Positions 16,860 through 24,572 are shown, numbered from the stretch's first letter. The stretch is DNA of 64,000 nucleotides from Oscillospiraceae bacterium (GCA_020024285.1 JAHHTZ010000001.1:310001-374000), one strand, 5' to 3'. Numbers and translations are program-made. The notes: generated by a model not told the origin, from the sequence alone.

Positions 16860-17427
16860 ATTCGTAGTATTCCACTTCGTCGAAGGCACCGATTGCAAGG
16901 CATACCGGGCAGACATCCTCGCGTTTTTCGAAGATTTCGCCGCAGAACTGGCAGCGGTAGCCGATCTTCTTCTTGCGGGGTTTTTCCACCGGCTTGCTTG
17001 GGTCTGCTGCGCTTGGAGCGGTTGCAGGGTCTTTGTTCTGCAATTTTGCAAGCATCGTCATAAAGCGGTTTTCGTGGGAGCGCTCGATGTTTGCCACATG
17101 CTCAAACATGACAGCCAGCTCCTCCAGCCCCTCCTCGCGTGCCTGCTGTGCAAACTCAGGATACATCGTATGCCACTCGGAATATTCGCCCTGTGCTGCC
17201 TGAATGAGCGTGGACATGGTGTCGGTTGGCTTGCCGTAGAGCTGCTCGAACCAGAAGCGGGCGTGGGTCATTTCGTTTTTCGCCATTTCTTCAAAGGCGC
17301 GCGCAATTTCTTCGTCGCCGTTTTTGCGGGCTGCCATTGCGTAATAGGTATATTTGTTGCGAGCAATGGATTCGCCTGCCAGTGCTTTGCGCAGGTTTTC
17401 TTCGGATTTTGTTCCTTTTATGTTCAT
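16858..17427 (-). CDS. rbr: Rubrerythrin
   Basis: Non-haem di-iron peroxidase that reduces hydrogen peroxide in anaerobes. 189 residues: an N-terminal four-helix ferritin-like domain (residues 1-140) with carboxylate/histidine ligands in AGESIARNKYTYYA, EEMAKNEMTHARFW and VANIERSHENRF, a Pro/Lys-rich linker, and a C-terminal rubredoxin-like knuckle YRCQFCGEIF...CPVCLAIG with two CxxC pairs. It indicates an anaerobic, oxygen-defensive lifestyle. The gene upstream on the same strand encodes a PfoR-type membrane protein; functional linkage is doubtful. Confidence 0.95.
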   Translation of the reverse strand: MNIKGTKSEENLRKALAGESIARNKYTYYAMAARKNGDEEIARAFEEMAKNEMTHARFWFEQLYGKPTDTMSTLIQAAQGEYSEWHTMYPEFAQQAREEGLEELAVMFEHVANIERSHENRFMTMLAKLQNKDPATAPSAADPSKPVEKPRKKKIGYRCQFCGEIFEKREDVCPVCLAIGAFDEVEYYE

Positions 17428-17469
17428 ATGATTACCACCTTTCTGTCGTTTGTGTATGGCTTACTATCA

Positions 17470-18516
17470 TTATTCCTGCAATCTGAGATCGTTTTCTTTG
17501 ATCCAGCCCTTCTTGCGAAGCGCAAGTGCAAAGATCGGAGTGAGCAGCGCAGGAACAACAAAACAAATCAGGATGAGTCCCGTCCAGTCCAGCGCGGAGA
17601 TTGCTCTCCCCTCCTGAAGCCATCCCGTGTAAATGCCGATCTGACCGACGAGACCACAGGTCCCCATTCCCGAGGAGATGGCAGGACCGTTCATTTCAAG
17701 ATGGAACAGACAGGTCGCGAGAGGGCCTGTGACCGCCGACGTGAGGATGGGCGGCAGGAAGATGCGCGGATTTTTGAGGATATTGGGCATTTGCAGCATG
17801 CTTGTCCCCAAGCCCTGGCTGACAAGTCCGCCGACACCGTTTTCCCGATAGCTCATGAAGGCAAACCCCACCATCTGCGCGCAGCAGCCTGCAACGGCTG
17901 CACCGCCTGCAAGCCCTGTCAGGCTCAGTGCGGCGCAGATGGCTGCGCTCGAGATCGGGAGGGTGAGGAAGATCCCCATGAGCACCGAGATGATGACCCC
18001 CATGAGGAAGGGCTGAAGCTCGGTCGCCCACATGATGATGCCGCCCAGCGCACTTGCCGCCGCGCCGATCGGCGGGGCGAACAGCACCGATAAGCCGACG
18101 CCTGTCAGGATCGTGACAGCCGGGGTGACGAGGATATCGACCTTCGTTTCCTTGCTGACGAGCTTGCCCACCTCCGCGCTGAGGATCGCGATGAAGTAAA
18201 CGGCAAGCGGTCCCCCTGCTTTGCCGAGGGTGTTGGCAGCGCTGCCCACCGCAACGAGGCTGAAGAGCACGAGGGGCGGGGCCTGCAGCGCAGAGCCGAT
18301 GGACGCCGCCATCGCGGGACCTGCCATCGCCATCGCATACGTTCCGGCTTCTACGAGAAATTCGATGCCGGTCTGCTCCCCGATGGTTTTGAGGATGGTG
18401 CCGATCAAAAGGCTTGCAAACAAGCCCTGCGCCATCGCCGCCATCGCATCGATGCCGTATCGCCGTGCAGACAGCAAAACATTCTTTCTTTTGAAAAACT
18501 CTTTGATCTTACTCAT
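17470..18516 (-). CDS. PTS EIIC-type membrane protein of the PfoR family
   Basis: 348-residue polytopic membrane protein of the PTS_EIIC_2 family (COG3641, PfoR, named for the C. perfringens perfringolysin regulator). About eight to ten hydrophobic segments; the glycine/alanine-rich stretches GPAMAASIGSALQAPPLVLFSLVAVG and GSAANTLGKAGGPLAVYF are typical. No EIIA or EIIB gene is adjacent, so sugar transport by a classical PTS is not supported here. The role of the family is poorly known. The last 15 residues are charged and cytoplasmic. Confidence 0.85.
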   Translation of the reverse strand: MSKIKEFFKRKNVLLSARRYGIDAMAAMAQGLFASLLIGTILKTIGEQTGIEFLVEAGTYAMAMAGPAMAASIGSALQAPPLVLFSLVAVGSAANTLGKAGGPLAVYFIAILSAEVGKLVSKETKVDILVTPAVTILTGVGLSVLFAPPIGAAASALGGIIMWATELQPFLMGVIISVLMGIFLTLPISSAAICAALSLTGLAGGAAVAGCCAQMVGFAFMSYRENGVGGLVSQGLGTSMLQMPNILKNPRIFLPPILTSAVTGPLATCLFHLEMNGPAISSGMGTCGLVGQIGIYTGWLQEGRAISALDWTGLILICFVVPALLTPIFALALRKKGWIKENDLRLQE

Positions 18517-18692
18517 TTTTTCGCTCCTTTTGCGCTATGCGTAAGTTCCGGTTCATTGTAACATGATTTTGCACCGATTTTCAAGGAAAAACAATCGATT
18601 TTTGGCTATTCTGTGTTTTTCTGTTGATTCTGTTCATCCAACGTGCTTTTGTGAAAGATTTTCGTGTCTTTTCCCCCGTTTTCCCAAAAGTT

Positions 18693-18736
18693 AAAAAAAG
18701 ACAGGGTCGTAATTGGAACGGTTCCCTGTCTTTTTT
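18693..18736 (-). terminator. Terminator of the selenoprotein redox operon
   Basis: AAAAAGACAGGG and CCCTGTCTTTTT form a 12-bp stem with a long loop and a T run on the minus strand, just after the stop codon at 18740. Confidence 0.8.
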
Positions 18737-18739
18737 GTC

Positions 18740-19279
18740 CTATTTTTTCGTTTTGATGGATTCCATGCGCTTTGTAAGGGTATCGAGCTGCGCATCGAGA
18801 TTCCCGATCAGCGGTGCGCCGACGATGTTCCCCTCGCGGTCCACAAGATAGCTTGTGGGGTATCCGGTGATCTCATCCACAAATTCCTTGTAAAAGGCAC
18901 TTTCCTCATCGGGGACGAGGTTTTGATACGTCACCTTTTTTTCGGAAAGAATCCACTTTGCAGTGTCGAGTGCATCCTGATTGGAGCCTGCATCGGATGC
19001 GATCCCGATGAGGTTCATGTTCTGTTCCTTGAGGGTGTGGGACAGCTCTTCCAGAGCCGGCATCTCTTCGACGCAGGTCCCTCAGCCGTTGTTCCAGAAA
19101 TTGACGAGTGTGACGTCATACTCGGAAAACACCTCGTTTGTGACGGTGTTCCCGTCCATGTCCTCGGCAGAAAATTCCGGGAACGGCTTGCGCGAAACAA
19201 GCTCCTCCTCGGAGGAACAGCCTGTGATGGAAAGCGACAGACAGAGCGCTGCTGTCAGCGCAGCAAAGATTCGTTTCAT
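18740..19279 (-). CDS. TlpA-like thiol-disulfide oxidoreductase lipoprotein with in-frame UGA (selenocysteine)
   Basis: Two reading frames joined by a single in-frame TGA (19082-19084) form one 179-residue protein. Residues 1-21 are a lipoprotein signal (ITG-C21). Residues 30-170 are a thioredoxin-like fold of the TlpA/ResA group: TLVNFWNNG-U-GTCVEEMPALEEL, with Sec66 exactly where the first cysteine of CXXC (WxxxCxxC) belongs and Cys69 as resolving residue, and a cis-proline at GYPTSYLVDREG. A SECIS-like hairpin starts immediately after the UGA. It is the last gene of a five-gene operon, its ATG overlapping the stop of the 4Fe-4S gene. It probably reduces or exchanges disulfides outside the cytoplasmic membrane. 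A nonsense mutation is the alternative, but the exact placement argues against it. Confidence 0.85.
19039..19081 (-). promoter_or_regulatory. Candidate bacterial SECIS element
   Basis: Starting directly after the UGA, GGGAC pairs with GUCCC 43 bases away, enclosing an inner hairpin GCUCU-GGA-AGAGC. The apical loop begins with GG and lies 29 bases after UGA, within the range known for bacterial SECIS elements (about 16-37). Confidence 0.65.
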
Positions 19280-20133
19280 TCTTGTTTCCCCTTAATTGAA
19301 AATGATCCTGTGATCGCCTTGTGCGGACAGGTGCGGATGCAGTCGCCGCAGCGGATGCATTCGGTATGGTTTGGGTGAAGGTATGCTTCTACGTCCATTT
19401 TGCACACACGGCTGCATGCGCCGCAGGCGGTGCATTTGTCCTTGTCCACATGGAGCTGATAGAGGGAAATTTTATTGAACAGTGCATACAGCGCACCCAG
19501 AGGACAAACCCATTTGCAGAACGGGCGGTAGAAAAAGACGGAGAGCACGAGGATGCCCAGGAGGATGCAGCTTTTCCAGGTGAACAGCCATCCAAGGCTC
19601 GCGCGGATGCCCGCATCCGCAATGGACAGCGGGATGCCCCCCTCTAAAATGCCGACCGGACAGACGTATTTGCAGAAGAACGGGGCGCCCATCCCGACCT
19701 CGTTGACGATGGTGACGGGCAGCACAAAGACGAACAGCACCAAAAAGACGTATTTAAGATAGGTAAGGATATGAAACGGCTTTGTGCTCAGTTTTTTGCT
19801 TGGGATCTTGTGCAGCAGCTCCTGAAACCAGCCAAACGGACACAAAAATCCGCAGACCACGCGTCCCAGCGTGACGCCGAAAAAGATCAAAAGACCGACG
19901 ATATAATAGGAAAATCGAAACTTCGACGAACCAATGACCGCCTGAAGCGCACCGATTGGGCAGGAGCCTGCCGCTCCCGGACAGGAGTAGCAGTTGAGCC
20001 CCGGTACACAAACTGCCTTGAGGTCCCCTTTGTAGATTTTTCCTTTGAGAAAATTGGGAAGAAACGGGTTGGAAGCGATGGTCGCTAAGAGCTGGACCTT
20101 CCAACGGTTTTTATTTTTAGCCAATACCAACAC
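19276..20133 (-). CDS. NapH/RdxA-like 4Fe-4S polyferredoxin membrane protein
   Basis: 285-residue integral membrane iron-sulfur protein, likely an electron carrier from a cytoplasmic donor across or into the membrane. About four to five hydrophobic helices (roughly residues 75-95, 125-150, 185-205) alternate with cysteine motifs: CYSCPGAAGSCPIGAL, CGFLCPFGW, CKYVCPVG and CKWVCPLGALY. The C-terminus has two classical 4Fe-4S ferredoxin motifs (CTACGACSRVC and CIRCGDCIRTCP). The start is uncertain: a GTG at 20133, or TTG codons 3 or 9 bases later, all overlapping the 3' end of the CXXC microprotein gene, consistent with translational coupling. Its stop overlaps the selenoprotein start (ATGA). 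Confidence 0.88.
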   Translation of the reverse strand: MLVLAKNKNRWKVQLLATIASNPFLPNFLKGKIYKGDLKAVCVPGLNCYSCPGAAGSCPIGALQAVIGSSKFRFSYYIVGLLIFFGVTLGRVVCGFLCPFGWFQELLHKIPSKKLSTKPFHILTYLKYVFLVLFVFVLPVTIVNEVGMGAPFFCKYVCPVGILEGGIPLSIADAGIRASLGWLFTWKSCILLGILVLSVFFYRPFCKWVCPLGALYALFNKISLYQLHVDKDKCTACGACSRVCKMDVEAYLHPNHTECIRCGDCIRTCPHKAITGSFSIKGKQE

Positions 20134-20248
20134 ACTCCAAACAAATATTGATCCCCTTACTCAAAACGGTGGAGGGTTCTGTTCGAAAAACCCCCACACC
20201 AATCAAAACAAGGGAGAGAAGAAGGGCTGCGATCGTTGCTTTTTTCAT
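20117..20248 (-). CDS. 43-residue membrane CXXC microprotein (CD1871A-like)
   Basis: ATG at 20248 with GAAAGGA upstream; 43 codons, one hydrophobic helix (residues 4-20), then a short tail ending INICLECVGIG, with Cys36 and Cys39 as a CXXC motif close to the C-terminus. This matches, from memory, the short CXXC family named after C. difficile CD1871A. It starts five bases after the stop of the redoxin-like lipoprotein gene and overlaps the 4Fe-4S gene by 17 bases. The small size, conserved motif and coupling strongly suggest a real gene, plausibly passing thiol electrons or holding a cluster beside the ferredoxin (inference). Confidence 0.8.
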   Translation of the reverse strand: MKKATIAALLLSLVLIGVGVFRTEPSTVLSKGINICLECVGIG

Positions 20249-20254
20249 GCGGTG

Positions 20255-21049
20255 CTATCCTTTCACTTCCATCGGTTTTCCGGGATCATCCGGGATCACA
20301 TCATCATCCTGCGAGGAGGAGCTGTTGTCGGTGAGCGGTACCACCGGTCCGTTGTCTGTGATTTCGGGGATTTCCTCCTCAGAAGGCTTCACGTCCTCGA
20401 CAGGCGGGGTCTGCTCGGAATTTTCCAGTCCTTCCAGCATTTCCACAAAGGAGGCTGCCGATTCCGTGAGGGTTTGTGCTTCGATCTTTGAGTACCATGC
20501 CGACAGGAAGGCTCTCTCAACGCACCAGGAGCCGGTGTTTTTGTCCGTGATCATTTCGATGTTCTTCCCAACGGCTTCCTTGAGGGAATCGTTAAAGACG
20601 ATCATCGGAAACGGCGCTTCCGCCTTTGTGCTCTCGTCCTGCTTTGTCACAGCGAGCACAAGCTCTGCCCCCGCTTCCTTTACCTCTTCATACGCCTTGA
20701 GCATCTGCTCCTGTGCCTTCATGCCCTCGTCGGTTGTCAGGTCAAGGAAGGCAAAAAAGAATACCTGCGGGAGATCTTCCCTTGTAAAATCCTCACCGGA
20801 GAGCGTTTTTGTTGTAAAATCTCCGATCCGGTTTGCTTCGAGCTTGTCCATTGCCGGTACGGAATCGTCGGGGAAGTGGCGGTCTGCCCATTCCTCACTG
20901 ACGTATCCCTTTTCCAGCGCATCCTCCAACGTCATGTCACCGTTGCGGATCGCTTTTTCTACGTCCTCAGTGCTCGGCTTTCTTTCGCTGCATCCTGCCA
21001 TCGATGCAATGCAGAGGACTGCCGTTAAAATAGAAATCCATCGTTTCAT
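20255..21049 (-). CDS. Lipoprotein with thioredoxin-like fold lacking CXXC
   Basis: 264 residues. Signal and lipobox SMAG-C20. The centre (about residues 75-220) resembles a redoxin/TlpA fold: IGDFTTKTLSGEDF, then PQVFFFAFLDL where the CXXC would be, then GAELVLAVTK and a region around FPMIVFNDSL. Two cysteines lie in the exported part, the lipidated one and one in SWCVERAF, but there is no CXXC. The C-terminal 45 residues are Pro/Glu/Asp-rich and probably disordered. Second gene of the redox operon; it may be a non-catalytic partner of the selenoprotein, or bind a substrate. Function not established. Confidence 0.75.
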   Translation of the reverse strand: MKRWISILTAVLCIASMAGCSERKPSTEDVEKAIRNGDMTLEDALEKGYVSEEWADRHFPDDSVPAMDKLEANRIGDFTTKTLSGEDFTREDLPQVFFFAFLDLTTDEGMKAQEQMLKAYEEVKEAGAELVLAVTKQDESTKAEAPFPMIVFNDSLKEAVGKNIEMITDKNTGSWCVERAFLSAWYSKIEAQTLTESAASFVEMLEGLENSEQTPPVEDVKPSEEEIPEITDNGPVVPLTDNSSSSQDDDVIPDDPGKPMEVKG

Positions 21050-21053
21050 TCTA

Positions 21054-21320
21054 TCAAATCTCCTTATCCCTTTTGTGCAGCGCCGGTGCAGCAGGGTCTT
21101 TTTTGAGCATCCGTTTGTCTTCCTCTGTGCTGATGCGGCGCAGATGCTCCTCCTTGCGCTCCTGCTCCCTGATATAAAGGTCGAGCGCCTTGTTTGTTTT
21201 TCTGAGGATCAAAATGGATTTTGAAGTCATGTAAAGAGCCAAAAGCAGATTGAGCGCAACGGTTGCCGCTGCCGCCCCTGCAATGATCTTTTTGCCTTGC
21301 TTTGTGGTCCATTGTTTCAT
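21054..21320 (-). CDS. Small single-span membrane protein (88 aa), first gene of the redox operon
   Basis: ATG at 21320 with AGGAGG upstream. One hydrophobic segment (about residues 11-32) is followed by a charged, helical, Lys/Glu/Arg-rich tail that is probably cytoplasmic and possibly coiled-coil. There is a four-base gap to the next gene. I do not recognise a family. Its place at the head of the operon suggests an accessory or regulatory subunit (inference). Confidence 0.7.
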   Translation of the reverse strand: MKQWTTKQGKKIIAGAAAATVALNLLLALYMTSKSILILRKTNKALDLYIREQERKEEHLRRISTEEDKRMLKKDPAAPALHKRDKEI

Positions 21321-21430
21321 TTTGGATTCCTCCTTTTTTAGTTTCTGCCGGTTCAAATGCGCTTTTCCCCGCAGGGCAGCGCATAAGAGCGGGACCTTGT
21401 CGTCATTATATCGCAAAAACTTCTTGTCTG

Positions 21431-22012
21431 TCAAACGGACGCTTTATTTTCCACTGCGGAAATGAAAAAATTTTTGACGGTATAAAGGTGCAGCGTCACA
21501 GCGGGGTCGCTGCACTGCGGTGTGCCGTTTTCTGTCCAAAATTCGACGTCACCGAGTCCCAGCAGTCCGCGCCCCGTCATTTTTCCGTATGCCTCCTTGA
21601 GGGTCCACAGGCGCGTGAACCACGCGTCCTGATTTTCCTGCCGGGAGAGGAAATCCCGCTCGCGCGCGGTAAAGCAGCGCGACACCACCCGCGGGCGCAC
21701 GGGGGCGCATGCCTCCACATCGATCCCGACGGGGCGGCAGGACGCTGCCCCCACGCAGCATTGTTCCGTGTGGCTTGCGCTGACATAGAGCCCCGGCACC
21801 GTGGTGACGGGGGCGCCCTCCTCGGTGCGGAGGATGGGAAGCTCCTGCCCTGTTTTGCGGTAGATCGCTTCCTTCATCAGACGCTGGGCGCAGATGCTCT
21901 GCCGAAGCGCCGCACCATGGTGGCGGCTTTCGAGCATTGTTTGCTCCTGCGCGGTCAAAGCGGTGTGAAAGCTCGGAGCTTCCTCCTGCGTCAGCCAGTA
22001 CATCCATTCCAT
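21431..22012 (-). CDS. 4'-phosphopantetheinyl transferase (Sfp type)
   Basis: Transfers phosphopantetheine from CoA to a serine on carrier proteins. 193 residues with the signature PVGIDVE (magnesium aspartate and glutamate, about residues 93-99) and the downstream motif WTLKEAYGKMTGRGLLGLGDVEF (about residues 135-157). The Sfp-type enzyme usually serves secondary-metabolite or lipid carrier proteins, but no carrier or synthetase gene is nearby. Start at ATG 22012 with a GAGGG site. Upstream of the redox operon on the same strand, 110 bases away. Confidence 0.9.
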   Translation of the reverse strand: MEWMYWLTQEEAPSFHTALTAQEQTMLESRHHGAALRQSICAQRLMKEAIYRKTGQELPILRTEEGAPVTTVPGLYVSASHTEQCCVGAASCRPVGIDVEACAPVRPRVVSRCFTARERDFLSRQENQDAWFTRLWTLKEAYGKMTGRGLLGLGDVEFWTENGTPQCSDPAVTLHLYTVKNFFISAVENKASV

Positions 22013-22203
22013 CGTCTTCCCTCGTTTCCCATTGAAGCTGTGCGACTATTGTACCACAGCTAAAAAAAATACTCCATAGATTTTTCCACATTCAGGAAGG
22101 GGGATTTATCTCTCCCCGATGCGGGAAAAACGGCGTTCTTACGGGGGATTTTGAGGTTCTGACCCAAAATTCCCGTATTTCTGATCAAAAAATTTACATT
22201 TTA

Positions 22204-22212
22204 TGCTATAAT
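22204..22212 (+). promoter_or_regulatory. Extended -10 promoter
   Basis: TGCTATAAT (TG-n-TATAAT) about 40 bases upstream of the gene at 22251; no good -35. Confidence 0.5.
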
Positions 22213-22250
22213 AAAGGAAACTTAAAAATCAGCGAAACAGGAGGTATTTT

Positions 22251-23219
22251 ATGGCACTCATCACACCGCCCAAACCGATCACAGACTTTGTTTTGACCAC
22301 CACAAAGCCATTTCACAGCGAAAAGGCAGCAAGGGATTTTTTCGATCTGGTGGACTCCTACGGTACGCATTACATGATTTCGAGATACGGCAACTGGGAG
22401 CCTCTGCCCCACACCTACAAGGAATCGAAGCGTGAGCACCTGATCCTCTCGTGGTTTCAAGGGGAAAAACTCACCGAGGAGGAGCTGGAGAGCCGCTACC
22501 TCAACGTCTTCCTTTCCATGAAGGGCAAGGCTCCAAGCAAGATCACCTACAATGTGGGCTGGTCCAACTGGACAAACCACGATTGCTTCAACATGATCTT
22601 TGTGTCGATCTCGAAGCCCTTTTTGCAAAAAAGCAGCGAAAACATGGTGCAGTTTCAAAATTTCTGCGAGGACCTCATCCGGCTCTTCCCGCCTGTACAC
22701 GCCGAAATCTACGACTACACGGCATCCATCCCCTGCACCTGTACCAAAAATGCCTTCATCCCCGACAACCTTTGCGTGCGCTGCCCTGCTCTTAAGTGGC
22801 GCACCTACTTCGGTCCGCCGTATATCGAGCTGCTGGGGAGAGATACCCTGCTTGGTGCCCCCTGCTTCAAGACGGAGGAGGTCGGGGACTGTGTGGTCCT
22901 CCAGCTTGCAGAAACGGTCTTTGACGAGATCCCGCCGTCGGCGCGCGATTTGGTCGTCGATTACCTTGAGGAGAGCGTCGATCCGCAGCTTCGTGCCAAT
23001 CTGAAAAAGGGCTTTTTGTTTCGTCCCTTCGACATTTCCGAGGATCATTCGAGCAAAAATAAGCTCGTCCCCAACTTCTCCTTCGAGGAACTGATTTCCG
23101 AGGATCATTCGAGCAAAAATAAGCTCGTCCCCAACTTTCCCTTCGAGGAACTGATTGCCAAGAACCTCTCCCCGCAAACGATCGAAACGCTCAAAAATCC
23201 ATACGCTTCCCGCAGATAG
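22251..23219 (+). CDS. Hypothetical protein with duplicated C-terminal segment (322 aa)
   Basis: I do not recognise this protein. No signal peptide or membrane helix is visible, so it is probably cytoplasmic. It has a cysteine cluster near the middle (CTCTKNAF and LCVRCPAL, about residues 165-182) that might bind zinc. Near the C-terminus a 20-residue unit beginning ISEDHSSKNKLVPNF is repeated in tandem. The start ATG at 22251 is preceded by AGGAGG. It is followed by a frameshifted small gene, so this is a small accessory patch, possibly an immunity-type or orphan gene pair (speculative). Confidence 0.75.
   Translation: MALITPPKPITDFVLTTTKPFHSEKAARDFFDLVDSYGTHYMISRYGNWEPLPHTYKESKREHLILSWFQGEKLTEEELESRYLNVFLSMKGKAPSKITYNVGWSNWTNHDCFNMIFVSISKPFLQKSSENMVQFQNFCEDLIRLFPPVHAEIYDYTASIPCTCTKNAFIPDNLCVRCPALKWRTYFGPPYIELLGRDTLLGAPCFKTEEVGDCVVLQLAETVFDEIPPSARDLVVDYLEESVDPQLRANLKKGFLFRPFDISEDHSSKNKLVPNFSFEELISEDHSSKNKLVPNFPFEELIAKNLSPQTIETLKNPYASRR
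23034..23153 (+). repeat. 60-bp tandem duplication inside a gene
   Basis: Two adjacent 60-bp units, 23034-23093 and 23094-23153, differ at only about two positions (around CTTCTCC versus CTTTCCC). The period is a multiple of three, so the frame is kept. The near identity indicates a recent duplication by slippage or unequal recombination. Confidence 0.95.
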
Positions 23220-23238
23220 CGCGGGGGGTGACACGATT

Positions 23239-23462
23239 ATGAAGGAGCCTCCGCTTTTGACTCCGATGGGGGAAATCGAGGTTTTCTTCGATGGGTTTCT
23301 GCTTATGATTATGACAACAGCTTCTGCGAAAACGGTGTGCAGTATAATCTCCTGCCGTTCACGAAAACCCTGGATTATGTCTTTTTCCTTGCATGGATGG
23401 AGGAGCACGACCCGGAAAACGAAGCGCAGACATGGTTCGGTGCCGACCCGACGATGCTTTAA
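23239..23462 (+). pseudogene. Frameshifted small protein gene downstream of the repeat-containing gene
   Basis: Frame 1 opens at ATG 23239, 19 bases after the preceding stop, and reads about 20 sensible residues (MKEPPLLTPMGEIEVFFDG). A good reading frame then continues in another phase (starting about VSAYDYDNSFCENG and ending EAQTWFGADPTML, stop at 23460-23462). One base has been lost or gained near 23295-23300. The intact product would be about 75 residues, acidic and soluble. I see no slippery heptamer in the correct phase, so mutation or sequencing error is more likely than programmed frameshifting. Confidence 0.6.
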
Positions 23463-23498
23463 ATCTTGCTGTTTTGAAAGGAAAACGGTCGAATTCTC

Positions 23499-23526
23499 TT
23501 GTATTATTTTCCAAATATAGTATAAT
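23499..23526 (+). promoter_or_regulatory. Promoter of a lipoprotein gene
   Basis: TTGTAT and TATAAT with a 16-base spacer, 53 bases before the start at 23579. Confidence 0.6.
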
Positions 23527-23578
23527 ATAGTCATTCATGGGGGTTTCCCCTACCGCAGATCACAAGGAGGTCATTTTC

Positions 23579-24202
23579 ATGAAACAGCTTTATGCGCTCA
23601 TCCTTTCGGTATCCCTGCTTCTTTCCCCTGCCTTCCTGACTGCCTGCTCCTCTGAGCCGCAGGAGGTCATTAGCACACCATCCTCCCTTGAGGAACTCGG
23701 CTATCGCATCGACGAGGAGGCGATCCCCGCGGTCGTTTTGGAGGATACGCAGTTTCTCGATGAGAATACGATGGACCCCGCCAACATCACCGGAGGATTT
23801 ACGGCGATTTCCGGATACTGGCACGAGCCGCTTGGAAGCAGCCTCTACCCGATGGCGCTTTTGCAGGCTGTTCCGGCGAACACCACGAAAATCAAGCAGC
23901 ATCCGTCCCCCATCGACCTTGCGGACTGGGAGCAGTACCGTGTCTTTTCCGACAAGAACATCATCGTGTACAATGTCTACCCGCTCTACTTCCCGCAGGG
24001 CGATCTGCCCTCCGTCATCCGCAAGCAGGTCGAGGAAAGCTTCTATCAGACCGAGGCGGAATACAAGGCAGGAAATATCCCCAAGGAGCACTACCGCAGC
24101 GAGCCTCTGATGAGCCAGCTCAGCCAGACGCACTACCTTGATTACCTCTGGGACTATTACCAGCGCAGCATCCCAAGCCTCATCGTCCCCTCGAAGCAAT
24201 AG
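23579..24202 (+). CDS. Hypothetical lipoprotein (207 aa)
   Basis: ATG 23579 with AAGGAGG upstream. Residues 1-23 are a lipoprotein signal ending LTA-C23, followed by a short Ser/Pro linker and a soluble domain rich in aromatic residues. No family recognised. It is monocistronic with its own promoter and a strong terminator at 24231-24270. Confidence 0.8.
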   Translation: MKQLYALILSVSLLLSPAFLTACSSEPQEVISTPSSLEELGYRIDEEAIPAVVLEDTQFLDENTMDPANITGGFTAISGYWHEPLGSSLYPMALLQAVPANTTKIKQHPSPIDLADWEQYRVFSDKNIIVYNVYPLYFPQGDLPSVIRKQVEESFYQTEAEYKAGNIPKEHYRSEPLMSQLSQTHYLDYLWDYYQRSIPSLIVPSKQ

Positions 24203-24230
24203 CATGGGGATTGGATGGGAAATCCCGCAG

Positions 24231-24270
24231 AAAATCCCCGTCCGTTAGAGCGGATGGGGATTTTTATTTT
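24231..24270 (+). terminator. Terminator of the lipoprotein gene
   Basis: AAAATCCCCGTCCG and CGGATGGGGATTTT pair around TTAGAG and end in a T-rich tract. Confidence 0.9.
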
Positions 24271-24301
24271 CTGCACATCTTATAAGGAGCTGGGTGTGAC
24301 G

Positions 24302-24550
24302 ATGCTCTACCGCTGCGAGTCCAAGGAAGGCGGGGAACCGATCTACTTTGATTCCCCGTATGATGGCGTCGAAATCACCAAGGCGGAATATGAGAAGCTG
24401 CGCACGGACGCGCAGCGAGGCGGAACGCTTGCGGATTCCATTACAGTTTCCGGAAAGGATGTCGCGTTCCTTGAGGAAGGTGCGTTGGAGCGATACGTTC
24501 TTTCCCTGCTGACCCAGTGGGAAGAGGCGGTCAAAAAAGAGGGCGTGTGA
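24302..24550 (+). CDS. Small hypothetical protein (82 aa)
   Basis: ATG 24302 with AAGGAG upstream. A small acidic soluble protein with one cysteine near the start (YRCESKEGG) and no recognised family. Its stop codon lies in the loop of the terminator hairpin at 24535-24568. Confidence 0.65.
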   Translation: MLYRCESKEGGEPIYFDSPYDGVEITKAEYEKLRTDAQRGGTLADSITVSGKDVAFLEEGALERYVLSLLTQWEEAVKKEGV

Positions 24551-24568
24551 CAAACACGCCCTCTTTGT
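24535..24568. terminator. Bidirectional terminator
   Basis: AGAGGGCGTGT and ACACGCCCTCT pair around the stop codon of the small gene; it also serves the convergent RNase Z gene. Confidence 0.85.
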
Positions 24569-24572
24569 TCTC

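Noticed and set aside
23239..23462. Programmed -1 frameshift
   Set aside because: No slippery heptamer in the correct phase and no obvious downstream pseudoknot; a simple indel is more likely.
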